64,000 nucleotides of DNA from the NCBI RefSeq assembly GCF_013177695.1, contig NZ_WOEY01000083.1:1-64000 (forward strand), written 5' to 3'. Numbering within the stretch: the first letter of the stretch is position 1; each line of letters opens with the position of its first letter. Origin of the DNA: Paraburkholderia solitsugae. GTDB taxonomy: Bacteria > Pseudomonadota > Gammaproteobacteria > Burkholderiales > Burkholderiaceae. Positions 16,665 through 25,354 of this stretch are shown here, one piece after another. Under the pieces are notes generated by a model. It had not been told where the DNA came from and did no database searches. It saw nothing but the letters and a program-made list of their open reading frames with translations. The position numbers were made by a program, and so were the translations under genes.

Positions 16665-18458
16665 TTGAGCGCGAAGCCAACGTTAAGCAAACCCATCGGT
16701 TCAGGTGAGGCATCGTCACCTGCCGTCGTCTTTCGACGCTTGTGGCCGTATATCAAGCCGCTGATATGGGTGGTGATCGGCGCGATCATCGCAATGGCGG
16801 TAAGCGCCAGCACTGACGCGGCGATCCCCGCATTGCTCAAGCCGCTGCTGGACAAGGGCTTCGGTGCGCATGCCAGCGACAACGCCAAGTGGTTCGTGCC
16901 GGCCGCGGTCATCGGCCTCGCGCTGGTTCGGGGCGTGTCGCAATACGCGTCCGGCTATCTGCTGGCCTACGTGTCGAACAAGATTCTGCTCGAACTGCGC
17001 CTGAAGATGTTCGACCGCATGATCCACACGAGCGTGGCGTTCTTTCAGCGCGAAACCGCGAGCACGGTGATCAACGCGATCGTCTTCGAGGTGAACCAGA
17101 TTCTCAACGTGCTGTTGAGCGTGATGGTCACGCTGGTGCGCGATTCGCTGACTGTCGTCTTCCTGCTGGGCTATCTGTTCTACCTGAACTGGCGCCTGAC
17201 GCTGATCGTCGCGGTGCTGCTGCCGGGGATCGGCTGGCTGGTGGGCAAGATCAACCGCCGTTTGCGGCGCCTGAACCGCGAGCATCAACTGCTGACCAAC
17301 GAACTGTCGTACATCGTCGAAGAGACGGTGGGTGGCTACAAGGTCGTCAAGGTGCACAACGGCGAGCAGTACGAGACGGACCGCTTCACGGCGATGAGCA
17401 AGCGTCTGCGCGGCTATGCCATGCGCATGACCGTCTCCGGCGGCCTCGCGCAACCGTTGACGCAGTTCCTCGCATCGATTGCGCTTGCCGTGGTGATTAC
17501 CATCGCGGTCGTGCAGTCGTCGTCGGATCAAACCACCGTCGGCGGTTTTGTGGCGTTCGTCACGTCGATGCTGCTGATCATCTCGCCGCTCAAGCACCTC
17601 ATGGATGTGAACCAGCCGCTGCAACGCGGCATGACGGCGTGTGAATTGATCTTCGGCCTGATCGACGAGCCGTCCGAACCGGAGGGCGGCGGCAAGTCGC
17701 TCGACCGCGCCCGCGGCGAAGTGGAATTCCGCGACGTATCGTTCACGTACGGCAGCAACGCCACGCACAACCGTCACACGCTCGACCACGTGTCGTTCAA
17801 GGTGGCGCCGGGCGAAATGGTCGCGCTGGCGGGCCCGTCGGGCAGCGGCAAGACCACGCTGGTGAATTTGCTGCCGCGCTTTTTCGATCCGACCAGTGGC
17901 GCGATTCTGGTCGATGGCGTCGCGCTGCCGGAATACAACCTGCACGCGCTGCGCAGCCAGATCGCGATGGTGAGCCAGGACGTGGTGCTGTTCAACGACA
18001 CGGTGGCCAACAACGTCGCTTATGGGCAGACGGCCGATCCGGACAAGGTCAGGGCGGCGCTGCGTGCGGCGAACCTGTGGGACACCGTCGAGGCGATGCC
18101 CAATGGCATCGAAACGCTGGTCGGCGACAACGGCATGATGCTCTCGGGCGGCCAACGCCAGCGTTTGGCGATCGCGCGTGCGATCTACAAGGACGCGCCG
18201 ATCCTGATTCTCGACGAAGCCACCTCGGCGCTGGATTCGGAATCCGAACGCCACGTGCAGGCGGCGCTGGAGACCTTGATGAAGGGCCGGACCACACTCG
18301 TGATCGCGCACCGTTTGTCGACTATCGAACGCGCCGACCGGATTCTGGTGATGGAAGCAGGGCGTATCGCCGAGCGCGGCAGCCATCGCGAGCTGCTGGC
18401 GCAAGATGGGCTGTACGCGCATCTGCACCGTATCCAGTTCCAGCAAGACGCAGCCTGA
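16665..18458 (+). CDS. msbA: Lipid A export ABC transporter, permease/ATPase fusion
   Basis: A 597-residue ABC half-transporter that works as a homodimer, flipping lipid A-core across the inner membrane. Six membrane helices (about residues 25-330) precede the nucleotide-binding domain: Walker A GPSGSGKTT near 391, signature LSGGQRQR near 493, Walker B ILILDEATSALD near 513-524, and H-loop IAHRLST near 546. The start is probably TTG 16665, with AGAGGA four bases upstream. There is no ATG nearby in frame before the first helix. The setting among LPS glycosyltransferases fits MsbA rather than a drug exporter. Confidence 0.92.
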   Translation: MSAKPTLSKPIGSGEASSPAVVFRRLWPYIKPLIWVVIGAIIAMAVSASTDAAIPALLKPLLDKGFGAHASDNAKWFVPAAVIGLALVRGVSQYASGYLLAYVSNKILLELRLKMFDRMIHTSVAFFQRETASTVINAIVFEVNQILNVLLSVMVTLVRDSLTVVFLLGYLFYLNWRLTLIVAVLLPGIGWLVGKINRRLRRLNREHQLLTNELSYIVEETVGGYKVVKVHNGEQYETDRFTAMSKRLRGYAMRMTVSGGLAQPLTQFLASIALAVVITIAVVQSSSDQTTVGGFVAFVTSMLLIISPLKHLMDVNQPLQRGMTACELIFGLIDEPSEPEGGGKSLDRARGEVEFRDVSFTYGSNATHNRHTLDHVSFKVAPGEMVALAGPSGSGKTTLVNLLPRFFDPTSGAILVDGVALPEYNLHALRSQIAMVSQDVVLFNDTVANNVAYGQTADPDKVRAALRAANLWDTVEAMPNGIETLVGDNGMMLSGGQRQRLAIARAIYKDAPILILDEATSALDSESERHVQAALETLMKGRTTLVIAHRLSTIERADRILVMEAGRIAERGSHRELLAQDGLYAHLHRIQFQQDAA

Positions 18459-18487
18459 TGAGGCTTGGCCTGACTCGGCATGGCCGG

Positions 18488-18544
18488 CTTGATTCGGGCT
18501 GATTTGCCCGAATTCAGTTTGATCCGGCCTTGATTCGAGCTGAT
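18488..18544. repeat. Degenerate direct repeats downstream of msbA
   Basis: CTTGATTCGGGCTGAT (18488-18503) recurs with one change as CTTGATTCGAGCTGAT (18529-18544), 41 bp apart. Weaker GATTCGG and GATCCGG copies surround them. The rest of the 18459-18714 spacer shows no gene and no obvious terminator. Confidence 0.6.
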
Positions 18545-18714
18545 CGGAACCGATTCGGCTCAATGTGCCCGAAACCGGCCGGGTCTGGCCAAATTTCGCG
18601 CATGTCGACACAACTGGCCGGTCAGCGCCACGACAGGCGCCCACCATCTGCTGCCGGCCGACAATCCCGGCATCTCCCGCGCGCCTGGTGTCCGCTCCCT
18701 GACCAGTGCCTGCT

Positions 18715-19740
18715 TCAGCGGCCGTTTTTCCGCACGATTCGCTTGAGCCAGATTCCCGGCGCGTAGACTGCCGGACATGTCGCGTACAGAAACATGCGGA
18801 TGCGCAATCCGAGCTTCACTTTGGGACTGCGTGCGAGCAGCCCGATACGTTCCCCGAGGCCGCCGGCTTCGAACATCGCGTGAATGAATTGTTCGCGTTC
18901 GAGCTTGGGCACCATCGCCGCGCGCATGTGTTCGCCCACACCGGCGATCTCGGCGTCGCGCTGCAACTGCGCGAGTTCCGCCAGCCCGTAGCGATTGCTT
19001 TGGCGCATGCGCGCAATCAACTCATCCACCGATCCGTAGCGGCGTTTGCGCGACAGTCCACCGCGCCGGTAGTGCACCAATGGCTCGCGCAGACTCGCGG
19101 CCCCGCCTGACAGGATTGCGCGCAGCACCATGATCTGATCTTCCGCGGCGGCGCCCGGCAGCATGGGTCCGAAGCGCTCGAACAGCCGCCGCGACCATGT
19201 GTGCGCGGCGCCGATGAGCCACGGGCGGCCGGCGAGCCAGTCGTCGAAACTGCGATAGGTGTCGAGTTCGGTTGGTGTCATCCGTTCGTGAACATGGCCG
19301 GCTTCGTCCATGTCCGCGAGGTCGGTTGCGATCAGGTCGGGCCGGCGATCGCGCGCGAGCCAGAAGTCGACCACCCGCTCACAGCGGTTCGGCGCGGACA
19401 TGTCGTCGCCCGCGGCAATGAACAGCAACTCCCCCTGAGCCATTTGCGCGATTTGCGACAGATGCGCGCTGATGCCCTGATTGACCACATTGCGACGCGC
19501 GATCACCTTGTGCGGCCCGTTGTAGCCGGCGATCGCGGCTTCGATCGCGGCGAACGTGGCGTCGCTGGAGGCGTCGTCCGAGATGATGATTTCGAGCGGC
19601 GCATAGGTTTGTGCGAGCGCGCTACGCACTGCGTCGGCGATCTGCTTTTCCTGGTTGTAGGCGATCAGCAGGATCGATACCAGCGGGCGGTGGGTGTCCG
19701 ACGCTGTGGAGGCAAGGTTTGTCGACGGGTTATCGGTCAT
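18715..19740 (-). CDS. Family 2 glycosyltransferase
   Basis: A 341-residue GT2 enzyme. After about 20 polar residues comes the GT-A fold: VSILLIAYNQEKQI near 24, IIISDDASSDATF near 52 and the DxD-like AAGDDMSAPN near 110. The C-terminal third has a basic, hydrophobic end (LKRIVRKNGR) that could sit on the membrane. It probably transfers a sugar during O-antigen or outer-core synthesis. It starts 6 bp after the stop of the next GT2 gene on the same strand, so the two are co-transcribed. Donor and acceptor are unknown. Confidence 0.85.
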   Translation of the reverse strand: MTDNPSTNLASTASDTHRPLVSILLIAYNQEKQIADAVRSALAQTYAPLEIIISDDASSDATFAAIEAAIAGYNGPHKVIARRNVVNQGISAHLSQIAQMAQGELLFIAAGDDMSAPNRCERVVDFWLARDRRPDLIATDLADMDEAGHVHERMTPTELDTYRSFDDWLAGRPWLIGAAHTWSRRLFERFGPMLPGAAAEDQIMVLRAILSGGAASLREPLVHYRRGGLSRKRRYGSVDELIARMRQSNRYGLAELAQLQRDAEIAGVGEHMRAAMVPKLEREQFIHAMFEAGGLGERIGLLARSPKVKLGLRIRMFLYATCPAVYAPGIWLKRIVRKNGR

Positions 19741-19746
19741 GTCTGA

Positions 19747-20592
19747 CTACCGTACGAGCAGAATGCCGACCCCAAGCAGGCCCGCAATCACGGCCCAGTA
19801 CGCCGCGTGAACATAGCGGATCTGTCGCTTGTAGCGCGCCGTGTAAGAGGGTGCGAAGTCTTTCATGCGTTTTCCGAAAACACTGATCGGGTTCGCGGTG
19901 TACTGCTCATAGAGCGGACGGTTGCGCTCGTAGATGAGGCGATGCGACTCCTCGACCTTGCCCAATTGAACCAGTTCGGTTGATCGTGAACTTTTCTTGA
20001 TGCGATAGAGGTACAGCGGGGCATCGATAAAGCGGACCTTGGATCGCGGGCTCAGGAGGCGCACGTAGAATTCCCAGTCCTCAAAGCCGTAGACCATTTC
20101 CGGCGAATACCCGCCAGCGAGCAGAAACGCTTCGCGCCGATACATGGTCGTATTGACGATCATGTTTTGCCAAAGCAGCTTTTCATAGCTGTATTCAGGC
20201 AAACGCCACACCTTGCGGTTTTCGCCAAAGCGCTTCGCCTTTGTGTGGACAAGATCGGTATCCGGATGAGCGGTGAAGCACCCGACGGCGCGTTGCAGAA
20301 AGTCAGGGTGCAGCATGTCGTCGCCATCGAGCGGCACGAAAAGCGTGCCTTTTGCTTGCGCGAAGCCGAAGTTTCGTGCTGCCGCGACTCCGCCGTTTTC
20401 CTTGTTAAGGGAGATGAACCTGGGCTCTTTCTTTGCGTACTGGTCGATGATGGCCTCAGAGCCGTCAGTCGACCCGTCATTCACGATGATGCATTCCCAG
20501 TCGCTATAGGACTGGCGCAAGACAGTTTCGAGAGCGTCTGCGATGAATTCTTCCTGATTGAAGCAGGGCACAACGATGGAGACTTTCGACAT
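19747..20592 (-). CDS. Family 2 glycosyltransferase with C-terminal membrane helix
   Basis: A 281-residue GT2 enzyme. VSIVVPCFNQEEFI is at residues 4-17, IIVNDGSTDGSE near 35-46, the DxD-like LDGDDMLHPDF near 92, and GFEDWEFYVRL near 170. A hydrophobic helix at the extreme C-terminus (VIAGLLGVGILLV) should anchor it to the inner membrane. It is the first gene of a two-gene unit with the downstream GT2. Its codons are less GC-biased than those of msbA or dnaE, which fits the mosaic history common in polysaccharide loci. The substrate is unknown. Confidence 0.85.
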   Translation of the reverse strand: MSKVSIVVPCFNQEEFIADALETVLRQSYSDWECIIVNDGSTDGSEAIIDQYAKKEPRFISLNKENGGVAAARNFGFAQAKGTLFVPLDGDDMLHPDFLQRAVGCFTAHPDTDLVHTKAKRFGENRKVWRLPEYSYEKLLWQNMIVNTTMYRREAFLLAGGYSPEMVYGFEDWEFYVRLLSPRSKVRFIDAPLYLYRIKKSSRSTELVQLGKVEESHRLIYERNRPLYEQYTANPISVFGKRMKDFAPSYTARYKRQIRYVHAAYWAVIAGLLGVGILLVR

Positions 20593-20940
20593 GGCCGGGT
20601 TTTAATGGATATTTGCCGCTTTCTAACCGCTTGCGAAAGGCTGAGAAATTTTAGCCCATTCCTGTCAGACGCTTGTTTTCAGACGCTTGGTCTTTTAGGA
20701 ACGGCCGGATCCTTTCACTCTCTGTGGCAGCAATTTTTCACTTGCCTGGCACAGTTTTCACGCTCTGTGGCAACCGACAGGTCCTGGAATAGGAGGGTGT
20801 GCGGTTCGGCTAGATTCTAATCGGTGACGGGAGGGCGGCGTCATGTAGTGCCCCCACGCCCATCCTTTACAATTGCCGCTGTCCCGAAAACCAGGCCGCA
20901 CGGTCCTCCGCCGCGCGGGCGCCTCACAGAGAACCGATCC
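20593..20940. other. Divergent spacer with two sets of direct repeats
   Basis: This 348-bp AT-richer spacer lies between the leftward GT2 pair and the rightward GT4 gene. It carries two exact copies of TCAGACGCTTG (20665-20675, 20679-20689). It also carries three related 16-17-bp repeats (20713-20772, listed separately) and a TACAAT box at 20868-20873 about 70 bases before the GT4 start. No gene is seen. Confidence 0.6.
20713..20772 (+). repeat. Three phased direct repeats, possible operator
   Basis: TTTCACTCTCTGTGGCA (20713-20729), TTTCACTTGCCTGGCA (20736-20751) and TTTCACGCTCTGTGGCA (20756-20772) share TTTCAC and TGGCA ends. They repeat every 20-23 bp, about two DNA turns, between divergent genes. 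This suits cooperative binding of a regulator. Confidence 0.6.
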
Positions 20941-22020
20941 TTGTCCGACCCGACCCGGCGCCCTGTCACCGATATCGCCCTGACCGCCCAGGCGCTGAAA
21001 AACAGCGGCGGCGCCGAACGCTACACGCGTGATGTGATCGCCGGCTTGCATCGGATGGGGCTGCGTCCGACGCTGTTCGCCCGCGAGATCGACCGCTCGC
21101 TGCCAGAGGCGGCATGGATCGACGCTCAGCCGCTCAACGTTCGCTGGGCGCCGCGCAAGCTTCGCAATCTGGCGTTCGACTGGCGTCTCAAGCAACGGCT
21201 GAAACGGCACCGTCCGGCGTGTGTCTTCTCGATCAATCACTCCACGCATGCCGATGTCGCGTTGTGCGGCGGCACGCATCCGGGTTCGCTCGAGGCCGCC
21301 GGCCGCGCCGCGCGCCGTAGCGACGAATGGCAGATCGACCTGGAGCGGCGCGTCTATTCAGAGGCGCGTTCGATCGTCGCGCATTCGCAGTTGATGAGCC
21401 GCGAGTTGCAACGGTTTTACGGCGTGCCGGTCGACCGTATCGACGTGCTCTATCCGCCGGTCGACACAACGCGCTTCCATCCGCTGAACGATGTTGAACG
21501 AGCGGCGGCGCGCCGTCAGTTCGATCTGCCCGAAGACCGCGTGATCTTCGTGTTTTCGTCGACCAGTCACGAACGCAAAGGTTACCCCTTGCTGGAAGCG
21601 TTTTTTGAGCAGACCACGTTGCCGGTCTGCCTGGTGGTGGCTGGCCGCCCCGTGCCGAAAACCAGCGAGACGATTCGCTATGTGGGGTACTGCAAAGAAA
21701 TCGAAAAATTGTTCGCCGCAGCCGATTTCACCGTGGTGGCCTCGGCGTACGAGCCGTTCGGTCTGGTGGGTGTCGAGTCGGTGATGTGCGGCACGCCGCT
21801 GGTGATCGCCGACAACGTCGGATCGGCGGAGACTGTCACCGGCGCTGCGAAGATCGCGTTTTCGCGGCAGTCGGCGGGAAGCTTCGAGCGTGCCATTGAG
21901 GCAGCGGTGGAGCGTGTGCAGAGCGGCAACGCGCGCATCGCCGAACCGCTGCGCAACCTGGTCTACGACCCGAGCGTCGATGCTCATGTCGCCGCGCTCT
22001 ATGAGCTGTTTACACGTTGA
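20941..22020 (+). CDS. Family 4 glycosyltransferase (LPS core/polysaccharide type)
   Basis: A 359-residue GT-B fold enzyme. The N-terminal Rossmann half holds NSGGAERYTRDVI near residue 23. The C-terminal half has FVFSSTSHERKGYPLLEAF near 200, the VVASAYEPFGLVGVESVMCGTPLVI donor-site region (catalytic E-x7-E type) near 268, and NVGSAETV. Its closest pattern is WaaG-like hexosyltransferases. The start is placed at TTG 20941, with AGAGAA upstream; the open frame back to 20824 overlaps the putative -10 box. Proximity to waaL and msbA supports a role in LPS or O-antigen assembly. Confidence 0.82.
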   Translation: MSDPTRRPVTDIALTAQALKNSGGAERYTRDVIAGLHRMGLRPTLFAREIDRSLPEAAWIDAQPLNVRWAPRKLRNLAFDWRLKQRLKRHRPACVFSINHSTHADVALCGGTHPGSLEAAGRAARRSDEWQIDLERRVYSEARSIVAHSQLMSRELQRFYGVPVDRIDVLYPPVDTTRFHPLNDVERAAARRQFDLPEDRVIFVFSSTSHERKGYPLLEAFFEQTTLPVCLVVAGRPVPKTSETIRYVGYCKEIEKLFAAADFTVVASAYEPFGLVGVESVMCGTPLVIADNVGSAETVTGAAKIAFSRQSAGSFERAIEAAVERVQSGNARIAEPLRNLVYDPSVDAHVAALYELFTR

Positions 22021-22060
22021 ACCTGCCGCGCCGCGCGCGGATCTTACGCCGTGCTCGAAT

Positions 22061-23359
22061 TCAGGCCTTGACGTCGGTAGCGGTTTGGCGGGCGGCGCGC
22101 GATCCTGCCGGTTGCGCCGTAGCCAATTCGCGCTTGCGCGCATCGATCACCGCTAAAAACGTAGCGACCAGCAGCGCGAGCAGCACCGTGACCATGATCG
22201 GCACGAGGACGTCGATGGTCAGTCCGAAAATCACCGTGCTGGTGGCGACCGCCAGGCCCGCATAAGACGCCGCGCGAATCGCCGGATCGTTCGACAGCCT
22301 GTGACGCCAGAAGTACACCGAGATGCCATAGTAGAACAGCAATAGGCAGATCACGCCGATTGCGCCCATCTCGGCGAGGGTCGAGAAAAAGTCGCTATGA
22401 GCGCGCTCGTTGACGATCTCGGCCTTCACTTCGCCACGCTTGGCCAGCAGGCCCAGTTCGTCCACCAGATGCCCCTTGCCGACGCCGTACACCGGATGGT
22501 GCGTAAAGATCAGCCGCGACGCATTCCACAACTGTAAGCGCAGGCCAACCGACGTATAGTCTTCGCCCTGATGCATCATCGAAACGTCGTTCGTCACTTC
22601 ACCGAGGCGCTTCTGAATGCGCTCGGTCGACAGCAGCGCTCCCGCGCCAATCACGATCGCCAGCGTCGCTATCAGGAGGCGCTTCTTGTGCGCGTACCAC
22701 TGATACTGCATGCCGAGAAGCACGACGAACACCGGCACGGCCAGCCAGCCGCCGCGGCTGCCCGACAGATACGACGCGTAGCCGCCGCCCACCAGCGCCA
22801 GCAGTCGAAGCCCTAGCACGCGCCAGTCACGCGGCTTGTCCCAGCCCAACGTGAAGACTGACAGAAAGCCGAGCAGCAACGCGGTGTCGCCGAACGGAAT
22901 CGCATTCGTATATGAATTATTCAGACGATTCGCGTCCGTCCAGCCGCCGGCCGGTTGATCGACGAGTGCCCAGATGCCCACCGCCAGCGCGCCGGCGGCA
23001 CACCCCCAACCGATTACGCGCAAATGCCGGGACGGCAATTGCCGCAGCAGCAGGAAGACCGGCAGGGCAAGCACGAAGCGCGACAACGCGTCGAACTGAC
23101 GCGGCAGCCAATAACCGAACAGGGCTTGCTGGACGGCGATTGCTACGACGAAAGCCAGCATGCCGATGGTGAACCAGCGGTAGGTGCGCAGGCCGGAGAA
23201 ATAGCCTGGCATGCGCCGGTTGGCCACGGCGGCGCCGAGCGCCAACGCGAGAATCGCGAAAAAGCAGTAGCCCGTGCCGCCGCGCCACACGAGGTTGACC
23301 GCGGGCGCGAAAAACAGCAAGGCTGTGCTGAGCCAGACCAGACTGGGAGCAAAAATCAT
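22061..23359 (-). CDS. waaL: O-antigen ligase family membrane protein
   Basis: A 432-residue protein with about 11-12 hydrophobic helices. It contains the Wzy_C/O-antigen ligase pattern: SGSRGGWLAVP near 207 and a large periplasmic loop with a conserved His in IVNERAHSDFFSTLAEMGAIG near 327. WaaL joins finished O-polysaccharide to lipid A-core at the periplasmic face. A Wzy polymerase or PglL-type protein ligase is the alternative, since these share the fold. Location in a glycosyltransferase cluster with msbA favours WaaL. It converges on the GT4 gene, with a 40-bp gap. Confidence 0.8.
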   Translation of the reverse strand: MIFAPSLVWLSTALLFFAPAVNLVWRGGTGYCFFAILALALGAAVANRRMPGYFSGLRTYRWFTIGMLAFVVAIAVQQALFGYWLPRQFDALSRFVLALPVFLLLRQLPSRHLRVIGWGCAAGALAVGIWALVDQPAGGWTDANRLNNSYTNAIPFGDTALLLGFLSVFTLGWDKPRDWRVLGLRLLALVGGGYASYLSGSRGGWLAVPVFVVLLGMQYQWYAHKKRLLIATLAIVIGAGALLSTERIQKRLGEVTNDVSMMHQGEDYTSVGLRLQLWNASRLIFTHHPVYGVGKGHLVDELGLLAKRGEVKAEIVNERAHSDFFSTLAEMGAIGVICLLLFYYGISVYFWRHRLSNDPAIRAASYAGLAVATSTVIFGLTIDVLVPIMVTVLLALLVATFLAVIDARKRELATAQPAGSRAARQTATDVKA

Positions 23360-23846
23360 AAGGCAACAATATGTAAGAACACTACCGTTCCGGTGGTGGA
23401 GTTGCTATGGCCGGACCCTTGGGTGCATTTTTTTAAGACGGTAGAGCGATCGCGATTATAACCGTGCGTCCCCTTGCAAAATGCTTGTCGAAGCACAGGG
23501 TAGGTCGCTCTTTGGTGGAGGGCGGCAATCGGTGTCACCTTGCACCCAAAGATCTGCCCAAAGACGGCCGCCATGGCGATTGAGCCGTGGCATTTGTCGT
23601 GTGAGCGGGCGGCGGCGGTACAATCCCCGGCGAAACTGATAGGCGACGCTATTTGGGCCACCTGTGCGGTGTTAGGTTCCCACGGCGCCTGTAGGCACTC
23701 ACGCCGCCAGCGATTCTCCGACGCCGCCTCCGAACGACGTCGCCGGGACGGCGGCCATTTAAATTACATTGCACTGCACCACGCCGGATTGCCAATGCGG
23801 AGCTGAACCGCGCTTGCGCCGACGGCAAGCCCAACGGACCGAATCG
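23360..23846. other. Spacer between waaL and a GT2 gene
   Basis: This 487-bp divergent spacer contains no convincing gene. A short T run (23432-23438) and a TACAAT box at 23619-23624, about 220 bases before the GT2 start, are the only promoter-like signals I see. The in-frame extension of the GT2 gene back to 23769 is unlikely to be coding. Confidence 0.4.
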
Positions 23847-24692
23847 ATGTTCTCAATCATCATCCCGACCTGGAACAATCTGCCTTACCTGCAACTCGTG
23901 ATCGAGAGCCTGCGGCGTCATTCCACGCATGCGCATCAGATCATCGTGCACGTGAACGACGGCTCGGACGGCACTCTGGCCTGGGTGCGCGACGAGGGTA
24001 TCGAACACACCGCATCGCCCGGCAACATCGGCATCTGTCACGCGGTCAATATCGCGGCGGCGCGCGCCACGCAGGACTACATCGTCTACATGAACGACGA
24101 CATGTACTGCTGCCCCGGCTGGGACGACGCGCTCGTCAGGCGTCTCGCGCAGATGCCGGCGGACAATCTGTTCATGCTGTCCGGCACGATGATCGAACCG
24201 GTCGACTCCGGCAATCCGTGCGTCGTCGTGCAGAACTTCGGCCGCGACGTGGAGAATTTCCGCGCCGACGACCTGGTGGCCGCCACGCCGACACTCGTGC
24301 GCGCCGACTGGCGTGGTGCTACGTGGCCGCCGACGCTCGTGCATCGCGACTGGTGGCACAAGGTTGGCGGCTATAGCAGCGAGTTGAGCCCTGGCATGAG
24401 CAGCGACAACGACTTCTCGATGAAGCTGTGGGACGCCGGTTGCCGGGTGTTTCTTGGCGTTGGCGACAGTCTGGTTTATCACTTCCAGCAGAAGAGCACC
24501 GGCAAGGTCGTCAAGAACGACGGGCGCCGCCAGTTCCTGAACAAGTGGGGCATGACGCAAGCCACCTTCGACCGTTATTTTCTGCGGCGTGGCACGGCGG
24601 TGGAAGGCGCTCAGGCGGTCAGCGACCCCGAGCGGACTGGTCGCTTGCGGCGCGCGCTGCTCAAGTCGCGTATCAAGCGTGCGTTCAGCTGA
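23847..24692 (+). CDS. Family 2 glycosyltransferase
   Basis: A 281-residue GT2 enzyme that starts directly with the fold: FSIIIPTWNNLPYLQ at residues 2-16, HVNDGSDGTLAW near 40 and the DxD-like YMNDDMYCCPGW near 82. A conserved acceptor-side segment reads GGYSSELSPGMSSDNDFSMKLW near 180. It lacks membrane helices and has a basic C-terminus. ATG 23847 is chosen because conserved sequence begins immediately; there is little ribosome-site support. It is probably part of the LPS/polysaccharide set, but the sugar is unknown. Confidence 0.85.
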   Translation: MFSIIIPTWNNLPYLQLVIESLRRHSTHAHQIIVHVNDGSDGTLAWVRDEGIEHTASPGNIGICHAVNIAAARATQDYIVYMNDDMYCCPGWDDALVRRLAQMPADNLFMLSGTMIEPVDSGNPCVVVQNFGRDVENFRADDLVAATPTLVRADWRGATWPPTLVHRDWWHKVGGYSSELSPGMSSDNDFSMKLWDAGCRVFLGVGDSLVYHFQQKSTGKVVKNDGRRQFLNKWGMTQATFDRYFLRRGTAVEGAQAVSDPERTGRLRRALLKSRIKRAFS

Positions 24693-24788
24693 AGCAGGCG
24701 TGCTTGCGTGCGCATCTGCGCTGTCCTTGCCAGCGTGTAGCGGCGGAAATCCGGCGGTGGCCTTGCGCGAGCCGAGCTGAAGCGCGCG

Positions 24789-25109
24789 TTACACGCCGCC
24801 CGTCACCAGTGGCAGAACCGTCAAATCCGGGTGCGTGCCGTCGACGATGCTGCGCCCCACATGCACCCCTTCGTAGAGCGCTTCTTCCACGCCGGCGAAG
24901 CTTTCTTCGCCGTCCGCATGGAACGGCACCGCATGCCCGGGAAGGGTCGGATCCGCGCCCGGATGACACACGTAACCGACGTACGTATAGCGGTTGTCAG
25001 GCACGGCTGACGGCTTCGTCGCGTCGGGCGGGTTTTTCAGGAAGGGTGCCACGTGAATTTCGAATCCCTCGTACTCCACCATCTGCCAGGGTGCGGTTTC
25101 ATCGGCCAT
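24789..25109 (-). CDS. Conserved hypothetical protein, 106 residues
   Basis: A soluble acidic protein without signal peptide or membrane helix. It contains EYEGFEIHVAPFLKN, YTYVGYVCHPGADP and ESFAGVEEALYEGVHVGRSIVDG. The last part resembles the regular spacing of small proteins that answer stress, but I cannot assign a family. Its codon use is typical of the chromosome. It is convergent with the GT2 gene and divergent from rdgC, with a 245-bp spacer. The function is unknown. Confidence 0.65.
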   Translation of the reverse strand: MADETAPWQMVEYEGFEIHVAPFLKNPPDATKPSAVPDNRYTYVGYVCHPGADPTLPGHAVPFHADGEESFAGVEEALYEGVHVGRSIVDGTHPDLTVLPLVTGGV

Positions 25110-25354
25110 GGCCGCCTCCGTCTATGTCGCGCGCTTGTCAAAAAGTCTAGGTGATTTGAACGTAAAGCGCGCCCTAAGACTGATGCGGCAAACCACTACG
25201 GGCACCGCCGCGCGCAATCCCTTCGACGCGTGCAGCGGGCCGCCGCGACCTTGCGGTGGTTTCGCGTCGGTGCAGAGCGTGCGGGTGTGCGCTCGACCGC
25301 GTCATCTTCGCCGTCATATAGAATGACGCGCTTTGCCCGTACAAGACCCCGCCC

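Noticed and set aside
16716..18647. 643-residue minus-strand frame over msbA
   Set aside because: Antisense shadow of an ABC transporter with all motifs on the plus strand.
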